Assembly (NCBI GenBank): GCA_030789695.1
Contig: CM061141.1
Location: 323,315,938 to 323,379,937 of the forward strand
Length of the DNA: 64,000 bases
Direction of reading: 5' to 3'
Origin: Scilla litardierei
Taxonomy: Eukaryota; Streptophyta; Magnoliopsida; Asparagales; Asparagaceae
A model generated the notes under the pieces. The model had not been told where the DNA came from, searched no databases, and saw nothing but the letters and a program-made list of their open reading frames with translations. Position numbers and translations under genes: made by a program. This document shows, one piece after another, positions 22,945-34,860 of the stretch. Within the stretch, counting starts at the first letter, position 1. Each line of letters opens with the position of its first letter.

Positions 22945-25931
22945 TTCTGCCCACCTTAGAAATGATTCCGCCCTCGGAATTACTCACGCTAATAATAGTA
23001 TTACCAATATAACCTTATACTCACAACTATCATATCTACTCATAAAGATTTCTAATCCTGTAACTTCGAACAACGTTCCTCAATAATCCCTCATGATCCA
23101 TCTTTTCACTGGGCAAGGCCACGATTAAACTCTCCTCCCCCCACTTAACTATAGACCCATCACTGCTGTTCAAATTTCCAACTCCAAGTTCTCCTAAAGG
23201 ATAATAATCATCATCGCATACCATACTACTCCACTAAATATCATTGCTCAACAACAATCTTTTAAACTCTCGATCTCTTCTCAATATTAACCAATCGCTA
23301 AAATGATTTTCTAGTCAATCACCAACCCAAGAAATAAACTTTGTCAATCTTATAATACCTTCACAAATCAGCAATCGCTGTGTCTTCAATACATTCTTGT
23401 CATATCTACCCATAAATTTATCCACCAAATGATTTGATCTATCAGAATTACATCTCATCCTACTCACTAGAACTAATCCCAACCAATATTAAGTCCGCCT
23501 GCCTAATCATCCATTTATCTCAACACGTCGTGTTACTCCCAATGTCTTCTCACGTCAACTCAACAATCAAGTCTCGATGCTAATAAAAGCTCTACTCAAT
23601 CTCATGATCACCCTAACTCCTACCATACTCGGTAGCCATCCCTATCTACCATCCGTCTAAGCCTCAAGTCTGATAAGTTATCATCTCCTCGCATATAATT
23701 TCATCCGACCAGAATTTCCCATTGAGTCCGCCACACTTCGGTTTTATAAATATGTCTTGGACAGCCCATTCTTTTCATTCGACGGAAATCTATTCTAATA
23801 TCCTATTGTTCCAAAATCGGTTAATCATTGCTATAATAAATCTCATCTCTCCCTGAAACAAAATCCCACAACAACAATAGCTAGTCCTAAAACTATAACA
23901 ACCATACCATAACATTTCTAAATGGAGAGAGAGGGAAGAAGAAAGGGAGACTTAAAACCAGTGACACATTTTTAAAACATTCGGAAAAACGTGTGGAGTC
24001 GTGGTAATGGATGAGGAAGGATAATTGATTTGTGATCTTGTGAGCTAATTTCAAAAACTTTAAAGATTTGGTTTTAAAAGAAAACAAAGTTTTGATACAT
24101 TCATATGTAGCCAAGATGAACTATTCATTAATATAAAGACTAAGTCTAAGGAACTGTCTGCTATGACACTATTCACATCATACGAATACTATCATTCAGA
24201 CAACTTCAAACATAACATGGTTAACACTGAGTACACGTTCAAGACACAAGGGCAATCATCAGGATCCTAACGATAACACACTCATACAGGTCTACACACT
24301 CTACCTAAACTCATGCACCATGACGACATCGCCTACCAAAGGGCCTACTCCTAAACCGGAGACAACATTGACAACTACAAGGACTAATGTTTACACAACC
24401 TAAAGAAAACAGAAGCCAGGAGTGTAACGAAATGAATCGGAAGGAACGAGTTCAAATAAGGCGAGATAAGGAGGTAGTTGGTTGGGTGTGACGAAAATAT
24501 TTCTCAAAATAATTAGATAGATGGAAAGAGAATTATGTGTAAAATATGATATCATATACTTTTATAATTATAAAAATATGTAGGGAAAAGTGAGCAGATC
24601 ATTATCATTTGGAAAAGAGTTAGATGAAGAAATAAAAGTAGGATGAGGTAGCGATTGTTTGGCAAATGAAAAACAAACAAATAAATAAATAAGTTATACA
24701 AAGATTTTCTTTTTTTTTTGAAATGTGATCACGATGAACATAGAATTGATATTTATAAAAATTTGAAGTCACCTTTAGTTTAGGAAAATATTTTAAAAGT
24801 ATGTAAGGTAAGTGGTTAGAAATAAATTTTGTAGTCTAGAAAAAGAATAATATATATGTTGAATTATCAAAATGATAACAAGGTTTTAAAAACTAGAATA
24901 CGAAAGATACCGGTTAGAAATAATTACTAGATAATAACTTGAAAATCTATAACTAAGGAAGTTTTATAATCCAAGAAGGAATTTTTTTAATTTAACCGAA
25001 AAGCAAGAAATTTTAAATATATAAGAAAGAGTTTTCAAAGAAGTTAAACCGAGCGAAGAATTTAATAATGAATTTCGGAAACACTTTCAAAGAAAGGAGG
25101 ATTCGCAATGGATGGATTTGAAGAATTATCGATAAGTGTCATGAAGCGATCACGTGAGTCGAGGGCAAGAATGTGATTGTAAGACGGTAATTAAAGATTT
25201 TTGATGAGAAATTTTGAAATTCAAAGAATGCATTCGAGATAACCGAAAGGTAGGAAGTCTAAGTTCATGCTCCTTTTTTTCAAGGAATTGAAACTGGGGA
25301 AGGAATTCGAAAAATATAATATTGAAAATTCTTTAGAAGGATCGGGGGGGCTGAATGAAAAAGTTTCAACGATTGGTGACTAACGACGAACGGATCACGT
25401 GGTTCAAGGGTAAGGAAAAGAATCGAAGGATCCAAACGTAAATATGACTAGGTGATGAACCCTGAAAAGCCACGATGGAATCCTACGGTCAATGACACAG
25501 AAAGGTAATGATCTGAATGATGCTAAAAATCAGGGATTCTAATTATCGGGTCGTTCAAAGATCAGGATAACTTAGCTGTAAGACTTCCTAATGGGCTAAA
25601 CTAAAATCAAGATCTAAGGGGAAAAGTTCCCTAAGAGAATCAAGGTTACGTTCTGCTGGGTCCGAGGACGATGGACCCGAGCAGACGACTAAAAGAAGGG
25701 CTCTAGAAATCTAACACGGTCAGATCCAAGTGAGGGCTACTAAGGTATTCTGGAACAAGGATGACTAAATCTTAACTAAGGATCCTGACTATCAACCTAG
25801 GTGTCTATCTAAGTCTTCCTACCATCTAAGACAAGGGAACCTAATTCAGACTTGTACGTGGATATTAAATGAATGCGGTACTTTTATTGTTCCGAATTTT
25901 TGCAAGACCTGCATAGGCCACCACTAAAACC
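22945..25931 (-). other. Tekay-E interior without recognised genes
   Basis: The interior is AT-rich. Only the last codons of pol are recognisable, at about 22944-22995 on the minus strand. A 62-codon minus-strand reading at 23036-23224 shows no family match. No primer-binding site was clear next to 25931. The interior appears to be 3'-UTR-like sequence left after loss of gag-pol. Confidence 0.6.
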
Positions 25932-28900
25932 TGTCACGCCCCGCTTCCTAAAAATACGGAGGCGAAGCATGACAAGGCCCGCTTAGGCCAGAGCTGAGAA
26001 GCTCGGACCCAATAAGCGTCTGTAGAGGTACCATTTTAAAAGATTTTCAGGTTCTTGCATTAATATAGTTCGAAACAACAGAAAGTACGTAAAGGAAGTT
26101 GCATTCATTAAATTAGAGATATAATATCCAACAAGTACAAAGTCTAAAAAGAAACCTAAGCGTGGCAACAAACTATCTAAAAGCAAACTGAAAGTAGTAA
26201 CCTCTGAAAGTGACGACTAAAAGACCTCAAGGTCTGGTCCTTGTCAAGCACGTACTCTGGGTCGACGTCCTCGACTCCTCGTACTCCAGTGAGTCTACCT
26301 CATCCACGATCTCTGGCTGAACACCTGACGTACAGCACCCAAGAGAAAGGAACTGTACGTCAGGTAAAGTCTACAAGAAGGGTTAGACTTTACTGCAAGT
26401 GCACCGAACTTTAAACAACGGTTTACTGGTTGATTAGCATGCTGAGGTTCTATTACACAACAGTTTACTGGTTGATTAGCATGTTGTGGTTATAACAGAG
26501 TAACACAACAGGAAGTAACGCAGCAGGAAAGTAAAACGGGATAAGTAGTAGTCGTAGCGTGTGCTACAAACTACGAGACTAACCTACAGGTGTCATGACA
26601 AGTCAGGACGTGATGGGACAAGACAAGACAAGACAAGTGAGACACGAAAGGGTTCACGCCTTACGGTTCGAGGGGGATCAGACCCTCTTGCCGTGCGCAC
26701 GCTCAACCCAACCCCAAACCCCAAGGAAGACAAGACAAGACAAGACAACAGTACAAGGGATCACTCGCTCTAGCTTGGCGAGTGCCCTATTGCCCGCAGG
26801 CTGTGTATCCGTACAAGGGATCACTCTCTCTAGCTTGGAGAGTACCCTATTGCCCGCAGGCTGTGTATCACGGGGATCACTCTCGCGTGGAGAGCATCCG
26901 AAACGCCCGCAGGCTTTTTGTATCACGGGGATCACTTCCGCTAGGGAAAGCATCCGAAATGCCCGCAGGTTTTTTGTATAACAGTCACGGGGATCACTCT
27001 CGCATGGAGAGCATCCGAAACGCCCGCAGGCTTTTTTGTGTAACAGGGACATGACATGACAAGTGTAAGGAATTGTTATTCTAGGGTGTCCACACGCACG
27101 TACACACAAGATAGCCCTACGGTGTCAAAAGTTGTTGTTTGTCGAGCTTAGACTTCGTCGTCAAGTCCAAGTCGTCAGGGGCGTCCCGGACGCTATCATT
27201 TCACGTCCGGTTCTATACATTCACAGTCTAACAGTTCTAGCAATCTAAGACCAAAGCACGGTCAAAAACACAAGTGGGTACACTTGCCTGCGATAGCGAG
27301 TGTGTCGTCCTCTCGAAGCGTCTCGTCCAAGCGTCTCATCCGCAAAAGTCCTTCTGAAATATCGCCACGGTGATGGTGTCAGGTCTCAATTTCATCAAAT
27401 CCTATTAGGGTTCGTTTCTAGGTTATCGGGACTATCCTATTCGTCAAAAGTCACTTTTTCGATGTTTCAGCCTAATCGACGATCTATCCTATGTGCATAG
27501 TCAACAAGGTCCATTCGTCGATTTTCTATGTTCGTACAACGTTTTACTGGTGCTGGAAATAAATTTTAGTTCAATTTGACGATTTTTAGTTTAGGGTTCA
27601 GTCAGCTATTGTGGGGGTTTCTATGAGTTTCGGGAAACCAACCTGAACCGGAGTTTGTCGTAGATAGGAAGTCATGTCTGATCGGAGAACTCCTCAGCTT
27701 CAGTTCTGGTCCTCGCACGATTCCCCGATAGTTGAAACTTGCGACGAAGGCCTACGACGTGTCGCAATGTCGTAGACGGAAAATCCACGAAGTAGCACAC
27801 CCAAGTGGAGCCCACAGCAGTGCTAGGGGTCAATGGAGGACCCACAACACCTCTGGAGAACTTGGGGGGCCCACCACAGGAGTTGGTGTGGGAGAAACCA
27901 AGTTGCGACGAACTGTCATCGGTCGAACACCGTCGGTGTGGAGAATTCTCTCGGTCAGACCGAAAGAAGCTCTCGGTCGGGCGTGGTGCAGCGCGGCGGA
28001 GGCATTGCAAGGCCGGGCACTTCGGTCGTAGCGGGTCGGTGCGGAGAATTTCGTCAGTCGGGCGCTTGGGCGAGGCTTGCAGCGGAGCGGTGTGCGGAGC
28101 GGGCTCTCGGTCGGTGCTGAGGATGGCTTCGGTCGGGCGCTTGGCGATGCGGGCGATGGTACAGCGGTGCGGGCGAAGCGGCAGTGCGGAGCGGGCGCTC
28201 GGTCTGACCGAGCGATGCTCTCGGTCGGAGCGGGCGACAGCAGGGGGCGTTGCAACGGAGCGTTGCAAGTGACGATGCGGGAGCGGGCTCTGGTCGTGCA
28301 CTGGGATTTGTGGGTGCGGCCGTCGGTCGTGCACTGGTGCGTTCGTCGCAACGTTGCGACGAAGCTTTGGGAGAGGAAACGACGGCTAGGGTTTTGTGTG
28401 ATGCGGAAATTAGCTAGCCTAGGGCTAATATAAATAGGAAAGAGGGTTAGGGCTAGGTCTAAGGTTTAAGAAAACATAATTAAATAATTAAAATGATTAA
28501 TTTAAAATAAATTTACTCTCCTCTCCCTCACGCAAGACGGGTGCGGCCAAAAATTCTGAAATTTGGTCTAAAATTTCTTTAATACGTTATTATAATATAG
28601 GAATTTTATCATAATTAAAACACTTATAAAAATAGGTTTTAAAATTATTTTAAACTTACTTAAAAATGGAAAATAGGTCAAATTAAGCCTAAAAATTGTA
28701 AAATAATTATGGGGTGATCGGGACGTCGAAAGAAAGAGAGTGGAGAAGATGGATCTAAATTTTGACGTCAAGAGACGAAACTAAAAATAGAAACGTCTCG
28801 CGTCAAAACAGAAAGTCGCGACGTCACGTCAATTAAGATAGTATCGCTGAAGAACGACTCGAGATATGTCGTTCCAAAGTTGTTCCACAATCAAATACTT

Positions 28901-29023
28901 TCAGAGACGATCACGTCAACATATCACACAAAAACGTTCAAAAAACAAATAAAGTCTAAAATAATTACGTGCACGGTCAAAAGCACGTGCACTAAGAAGG
29001 TACGATAGAAACAGGCCGTTACA
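25932..29023 (-). mobile_element. Tekay-E LTR (5' LTR in element orientation)
   Basis: This is the second LTR copy, closely matching 19836-22944 over its full length, including the hairpin array (26751-27045) and the CpG-rich block (about 27930-28350). It ends GGCCGTTACA before the CATGA flank. Confidence 0.88.
26751..27045. repeat. Tandem hairpin repeat in the second Tekay-E LTR
   Basis: This is the partner of the array at 20655-20950, with the same five-unit order and small substitutions. The stem CACTCGC/GCGAGTG and the stem CACTCTC/GAGAGT are again present. Confidence 0.85.
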
Positions 29024-29460
29024 CATGAGCACGATAATACCTCAACCATTATCCTTCCTTTTGACTGTTAACACTCATAGTGATCGATCAGAGGACAAGG
29101 GCGCGTGGGTTATCCATGTGGACGGGTCATCGACAAAGATAGGCAGCGGGGCCGCATCGAAATCTAGTCCCCGACGGGAACATGGTAGAGTACGCCCTCC
29201 GATTTGAGTTCCCGGTCACTAACAACATGGCAAAATACGAAGCCGCCATCAATGTCCTGAAGTTAGCCCAAGCACAGGGGGCGGACTCGATATGCCTCCT
29301 CAGTGACTCCAGGCTTATCATCAGCAAACTACAAGGGACTACGTAGCCCGAGAAGGGTCGATGAAACACTACCTAGCCTCGGCCAAATCTGAACTGTCCA
29401 AGTTCAATCACGTCGAGACACTCCATTTGCCGAGATCGAAGAACGCCCGCATAGACGCCC
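29024..29460 (+). pseudogene. Tat-D archaeal-type RNase H
   Basis: Directly after Tekay-E the reading WVIHVDGSSTKIGSGA gives the start of the second RNase H of Tat elements, with the first catalytic Asp in HVDGSS. After a frameshift it continues NMVEYALRFEFPVTNNMAKYEAAINVLKLA (about 29170-29265), SDSRLIISKLQG and, at 29361-29460, KHYLASAKSELSKFNHVETL and NARIDALSKLAS. The catalytic Glu (KYEAA) and Asp (SDSRL) are visible. It is split from the first RNase H by the inserted element. Confidence 0.85.
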
Positions 29461-29705
29461 TCTCAAAACTGGCCTCAGTCATCCGACAAAAACAACGGGT
29501 GGCTCGCTATTACAACTCATGGGTCAAAGGGAGAGGCTTCCACCAAGGAGATCTGGTCTTGAGGAAAGCTATCTTCAACCCGGAGATCGCACCCAAGGGG
29601 AAGCTCGTCGCAAAATGGGAAGGGCCCTACAAGATCACCGAGGTCCTCGCCCCGGCCACTTATCGGCTCTTGACTTTAGAAGAGAAAACGCTCACCCACG
29701 TTTGA
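29461..29705 (+). pseudogene. Tat-D integrase C-terminal domain only
   Basis: Without a break after the RNase H, the frame reads QKQRVARYYNSWVKG, FHQGDLVLRKA, GKLVAKWEGPYKI and PATYRLLTLE. This is the DNA-binding C-terminal domain of gypsy integrase. The zinc-binding domain and the DDE core are missing, so a deletion joined RNase H to the integrase tail. Confidence 0.88.
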
Positions 29706-29859
29706 AATGCAGAGCATCTATGTAAATAATACCAGTAAATGTATAGCCCACATGTCCCCTTCGAAATGATTGTACCAAAAGGAAGAAATGTCCTGAATAA
29801 AGAAGATCTCTTTTCCACCTAAGACGTCCTGAATCTCACACAATAGATTAGGTTCAGCT

Positions 29860-30553
29860 ATAAGGCTGGGGGAAACTCCCCCAGCAGGTCGATCATTCGA
29901 TCGACCATAATGGTGTGGATAACTCCCCCAGCAGGCCGACCATTTGACCCACCATAAGGCTGGAGGCAGCTCCCCCAACAGGCCGATCATTCGACTGACG
30001 ATAAGGCTGGGGACAACTATCCCAGCAGGCCGATCATTCGACCGACCATAAGGCTAGGGCAGATCCCCCAGCAGGCCGATCATTCGACCGACCATAAGGC
30101 TGGGGCGGCTTCCCTAGTAGGCCGATCATTCGACTGACTGTAAGGCTGGGGCAGCTCCCCTAGCGGGTTAATCATTCGATCGACTATAAGACTGGGGTAT
30201 CTCCCCCAGCTGGCCGACTGACATGTCAACTATAAGGCTGGGGCAACTCCCCCAGCATGCAGACCCTAAATTGATCGTAAGGTTGGGGGCAACTCCCCCA
30301 GCAAGCCGATCATTCGATCGATCGTAAGACTCGGGATAGCTCCCCCAGCCAGCCGACTGACCCGTAGACCATAAGGCTGGGGGCAACTCCCCCAGCAGGC
30401 CGACCTCATATCGACCGTAAGGCTGGGGCAGCTCCTCTAGCAGGCCGATCATCTGATCGATCATAAGGCTGGGGGCAACTCCCCTAGCAGGCTGATCATC
30501 CGATCGACTATAATGCTGGGGGTAACTCCTAGCGAGCCGATCATTTGACCGAC
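29860..30553. repeat. 3' UTR tandem array, about 15 units of 45-47 bp
   Basis: Units begin ATAAGGCTGGGG, continue with CTCCCCCAGCAGGC and end near GATCATTCGACCGACC. Each can form a CTGGGGG/CCCCCAG hairpin, with a second weaker CGATCATTCGATCG palindrome. Units are diverged (many substitutions, 1-2-bp indels). The position, between integrase and the antisense ORF, is where Tat elements typically carry hypervariable tandem repeats. Confidence 0.95.
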
Positions 30554-30764
30554 TGCAAGCAAGTCGATATGCCCACGATTAGCGATTCGCCTAAACCTGG
30601 CTACCTGACAACTAAAAACCAACCATGATTAGGGGAAGGAGGCACATCATCAAGGGTCCGCCATCAACAAACAACAAAACATGAATGATCTTCAATTACA
30701 AAATTCGTCAGAAGAAGATATCATTTACAAGGTGGCAAAATAAAAAAGAGAAACAACACAAGGG
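30554..30764. other. Tat-D noncoding spacer
   Basis: This short spacer lies between the tandem array and the end of the antisense ORF. No feature was recognised. Confidence 0.5.
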
Positions 30765-32138
30765 CTAAGCCCCTGCTTCAGGCTGGGCGACCGTGGCAGC
30801 GTCTTCCGACCGGATGGCATCGACAGCCTCTACATACTCCCCGGGGACCATCTCAATTTTCTCGAACGCAATCCCCGAGCCTGGGAATTTGCGCTCAATC
30901 TCGCGCCGGCACTGAAGGAACCCCTCCTTAAAAGCCTTGAACATTCCCAGAACGACGAAGGTCTCGGCATACTCCGTCATCGCCTCATGTGCTATCCGGG
31001 CAGGGTCCATCTTCTCCAGCTCTTTGACCGAGCCTCGAGGACAGGGCTACCTGATTCTGGAGCCTCGACCTCTCCGCCTCATTCGCACGAGAGACATTAG
31101 CGAGCTTGGTCATAAGAACACCCTCCCTCTCCTCTGCCACCTCTAGAAACTCCTCGAGATCCTTGAGCTTAGCCTCCTCCTCGGTCCCGTGGACATCATT
31201 AGTTCAGTAACCCTCTCATCGGCCTTGGACTTTTCTGCCAGTGCCACAACCCCTCAATGTCCAGCCTCTCAATGTTAGCCGAAAGATCGATGGTCCTGGT
31301 CTCCATCGACCTCACTAGCACCTTGGCTTCCTGAGCAGCATCCTCGGCAGCCTCCGCTATTGCCGGCTTTTGAGCAAGGCTCGCCTCTGCATCTGGAGCA
31401 CCACGAACTGTCGCCTCATCGACAGGCCAGCCGAAGACAACTGTAGCACGGGTAAGTCACAAGTCAGAACCACCTGCAAAGAATGGCGCACGATGCTGCA
31501 AATGAGCTTACCTGCTGGCCAACTTGCACTACATAGGCGACAAGCCTGTCTCCCTTCATCCCATCCAGCATGGATCGGTCTTGGGACATGCATGAATTCT
31601 CAGCCAGCCGAGCCGTAACTCTACAGTCCGAGAAGACATACTCCTTCAATCCCACCAGGAAGCGAGAACCAAGCAGCTCGTTCCCTGACCGCGACAAGTT
31701 GGCCTCAGTCGACCTAAAGACACCCATGGACCTCTTGTAGTATGTCGGGAGCGAGCTTGGGCAGGCCGGGGAGAAACCGCCGCAAGGCCACTTGTCCTCA
31801 CCCTGTTAAGAGTGGGTAGGGGGCACATGGGCCTTGGGGGGTGGAGCATCCCTACCAACAATGAGAGCCTGAGCTTTCTTCCCCTTGGCTTCTCCTTGAT
31901 CCGGCAACATGCTCTCCCTCGTCCTCTTAACGCCGTCCCGACGAACCCTTCCTAGCCGGGGAGGACCCGCCGCGTTGCTTCGGTCGGACTTCCAAAACAT
32001 GATCCCTCCTTTTTGGGCTGGGGTCTGGGAGGGAAGCCGACAGGGGGCGCGGGGAAGAACATTGGACAAACCCGCTTGACCAAACGGAGGTAAGGAAACG
32101 ACCGAGAGACAATGAAAAAAGCCGAACCAATGGGAAGG
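30765..32138 (-). pseudogene. Tat-D antisense ORF, C-terminal part
   Basis: Some Tat elements carry a gene on the opposite strand near the 3' LTR, related to the PF04195 'putative gypsy type transposon' family; its role is unknown. On the minus strand from 32138, fragments include RFPSQTPAQKGG-type Pro/Arg-rich sequence (31806-32069), a block with LLGSRFLVGLKEYV and GDRLVAYVVQVGQQV (31500-31700), and a C-terminal block YAETFVVLGMFKAFKEGFLQ and IERKFPGSGIAFEKIEM ending at 30765. Frames change several times. The N-terminal part lies beyond the Athila-F insertion. Confidence 0.6.
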
Positions 32139-33921
32139 AGATGTGTCTATATTTTCTATTTTTCATAGCATCATTCCATTACATTTCACGTCATACCTGC
32201 ATCCAAATCCAGCATTTTCCTACGATACTGCAATTCTAACGCCATTTTCGAGTTTCATAGAGTTTTGTGGATTTTCAGGGATTTTGGAGCAATTCGGAGC
32301 CACTTTTGGATATGGACACATCCAGCATGCCTGTGAGTCCATTGGCGAGGCTCTACAGGAGTTTGTCGAGGTTCGAAAGCTTATGGGAGGAGTGGAGAAG
32401 AATCTCGCAAGAGGAAAGAGCTGCTCTGAATTCTTTCCAGGCGACTCGACCGAGCAGCATAAGCTGCTCGGTCGAGCTGACACACAAAGCCACAGAACAC
32501 GCATCTGACTCGACCAAGCAGCTTGGCGACTCGGCCCGAATCGAGATACTTTCGAGCTCCATCTCACCAAACATCCTGCTCGATCGAGCAGGACCTACTC
32601 GACCGAGCCAGCAACCTGCTCGGTCGAGCAAGGCCTACTCGGGCCGAGTAGGCAGAGTGACGCTTTTTGAAGGAGGCCGATCTACTGATAGACTCGACCG
32701 AGCAAACGGGCTGCTCGACCGAGCAAACGGGCTGCTCGACCGAGCAAACGGGCTGCTCGACCGAGCAGCCCCGATCCCTTCGCCCAAGCCAGAAGCGGTC
32801 AATGCGCCTGCTCGACCGAGCAGGCGCTACTCGACCGAGTCACTGACTTGGTCGACGACAAGCGGGCGCAAACTCAAATTTTTCATAGCTGATTTGGTGG
32901 GGCCCAGACTGAGGCTATAGGAGTCGACTCAGGAGACGAGATCAGAGGGAGAATTTTTATTATGTTTTAAATTAAGTTTTAGAGAGAAAAAATAAAAGGA
33001 CGAGAGATCTAGATCTAGGTTCTTGATAATCGAATTATTTTTGGGGAGAAAGATTATATTTTGTTATTCTTGCATCTTGGAATCTGAGGATCTCTCTGGA
33101 TCTCTATTGGCTATTGTTCTTTCTCGTCCTCGGTACGTAAAATACTTATTTCTCGCTTGATTCATTTGCTACAATGTTTTCTTTGATAAAAATCGTATTT
33201 TTATTCGTCGTAATCATTATGTGTGAGTAGTCTCCCCTAAGGTTGATGGGTTAGCCCTAAGACTCTAGGAAAGAGATGTAGACCTGGATCTCTAGGGTGT
33301 TTTGGGAATACAGGGGAGTGTTTCGGTCGATCCATCCGGATCCCTAGGAAAACTCGTACTGAGATCATGTCCACTGTCGGTGGAATTGATGTGCTTAAGG
33401 AGTATCTTTGGGATTTAAATAAGGAATTAGTGGATCCAACCACGGCTCGTGACCATGCCCGTCTTGTGGCTTGAGGGAATCCACCGACGAACTATATCGC
33501 TACATTGACGGCTACCGGAATTGTGTCAATGAGAGCCACGGAAATACCTCGAAGCTCTACCCCACGAGAGTGCTACAAGCTGAGAGATCAACCCTTTAAA
33601 CACCCTGCAACGTGAAGATCACATTCTAACTTCAACCTCCAACGGCCTTAGCGACCCTAAAGCCCTAGCTTCCTTTATTATCGAACCAACAACACCATCA
33701 CGACCAATCTTTCCCAATCGACTGCTATCTCACTCTGATCTAAAAATAATCTGAGACCCCAATATATTGTCACCATCCTTGTGGGATTCGACTATCTTTT
33801 ATACTATAATTTGACACCGTCAGCTTGCGGATTGAGCCCAGAGCTGACACCTAGGAACCATACTACGCCTAGCGTTGTGACACCGCTAGGTGGAATTTAG
33901 GTGTAAGTTCGGGGTGCATCA
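32139..33921 (+). mobile_element. Athila-F 5' LTR
   Basis: The 1783-bp LTR ends GGGGTGCATCA. It is packed with CTCGACCGAGCAG-type palindromes at 32438-32862, including a 22-bp tandem expansion (32697-32770) absent from the 3' LTR. Outside that cluster it closely matches 41433-43174; for example, three differences were counted by eye over about 145 bp near 33000. Confidence 0.9.
32697..32770. repeat. 22-bp tandem repeat of the palindrome in the 5' LTR
   Basis: GCTGCTCGACCGAGCAAACG is repeated in near-perfect tandem, so the CTCGACCGAG core occurs four times. The matching place in the 3' LTR (41990-42025) has a diverged, shorter version, which accounts for most of the LTR length difference. Confidence 0.9.
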
Positions 33922-33925
33922 AGTT

Positions 33926-33945
33926 TTTGACGCTGTTGCTGGGGA
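33926..33945 (+). other. Athila-F primer-binding site, degenerate
   Basis: TTGACGCTGTTGCTGGGGAC, five bases inside the LTR, resembles the Athila TGGCGCCGTTGCCGGGGA primer site, which is complementary to a tRNA 3' end (usually given as tRNA-Asp). Changes from that form are all transitions (G to A, C to T). Confidence 0.75.
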
Positions 33946-34069
33946 CGGTTACGGTGTATCTCAGTTTATTTTATTTTGAAGAGTTTGCTAGCAAACCTCA
34001 CCATTCCTTATCTTTCCACCCTTTTTTATTCTCTTTTATTTCTATCTCGCGACTAACATCTCCCCCCAA

Positions 34070-34860
34070 TTGGTGATCATACTTAAGAAATCAAACATGA
34101 TGGAGATGGTGATGCAAGTACAATGGACCAGTGAATTTGACAGTGACTCAGATGAGATTAGCTTTTCTACGTATCATCTACATGGTCTCCAAGACTCGCA
34201 CATGAATGAAGCCATGATCGAATGTGTAGCTAGAGAATTGATCGACGCAGTTCAGTTTATCGGATCAGGAACCTATGTGGCAGGTAATGTTAATCAGCAA
34301 ATGGACATAGATCATATAATGAACAAGGTTTTTGATGCAGGTACCATTGAGGGCGACATTCACATAAGCTTCGAAGGGGACATGATGTTCCTCCGGACTA
34401 TGAAGCCCTGCCTATTGACGCAAGTTGGAGTGATACCTGTCAGTTGGAGCCATTGAACGATTCCTAGCTATTGAGTATAATAGAAAGTGTAGTGGCTGAT
34501 GTATGGGCCCATGGTCCAGTGGAGTTCCCTACAGATGACCCGGTTACACAAGAACTTTTAGTCTTTATCACGAACGCCTTCCACAATGCAGATACCTTGG
34601 ACGGCGTCCCCATCGCTGACGGAGTCTATGTGCGATATGAAGGAGACACCCTACTCATCTACAATGATAACATCCCACAGACTGTGACATGTGAAGAACA
34701 TGCCTGCGAGGGATACATGGATCCCGGACCGATCTAGAGCAACACTGACCAGGGAAGTCCTCCCAACTCTACACTTGATAGTGAATGCATACTTGAGTGC
34801 TTTACCTCTTTCGATAGGTGCGCTACAGAACAAATCGCTATGGAAGCAGATCCCGTAGAT
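34070..34860 (+). pseudogene. Unrecognised acidic coding region in place of gag-protease
   Basis: Open frames (34070-34456, 34471-34737) joined by frame changes run towards RT. They are rich in Asp/Glu and match neither gag nor protease. Two related segments are visible: GTIEGDIHISFEGDMMFLR and GVPIADGVYVRYEGDTLLIY, each after a short helix-like stretch (DIDHIMNKVFDA, ELLVFITNAFHNA). This suggests an internal duplication. In Athila an acidic linker does lie between protease and RT, so this could be an expanded linker left after gag-protease deletion. I do not assign a function. Confidence 0.45.

Larger units (their letters stand above)
19836..29023 (-). mobile_element. Tekay-E: large-LTR, nearly non-coding gypsy element inserted in Tat-D
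   Basis: Two long direct repeats (19836-22944 and 25932-29023) flank a 2987-bp interior. Read on the minus strand, each LTR starts TGTAACGGCC and ends GTGACA. The interior ends with codons reading NSEGGIISKVGRM and a stop whose TGTAA overlaps the LTR start, like the end of Tekay/Del chromovirus pol (NFEDEI..GGRM). This fixes the orientation. Flanks CACGA (19831-19835) and CATGA (29024-29028) form a one-mismatch 5-bp target duplication, and Tat-D RNase H resumes on the far side. No gag or pol domain remains, so it resembles a non-autonomous large derivative. Confidence 0.85.
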
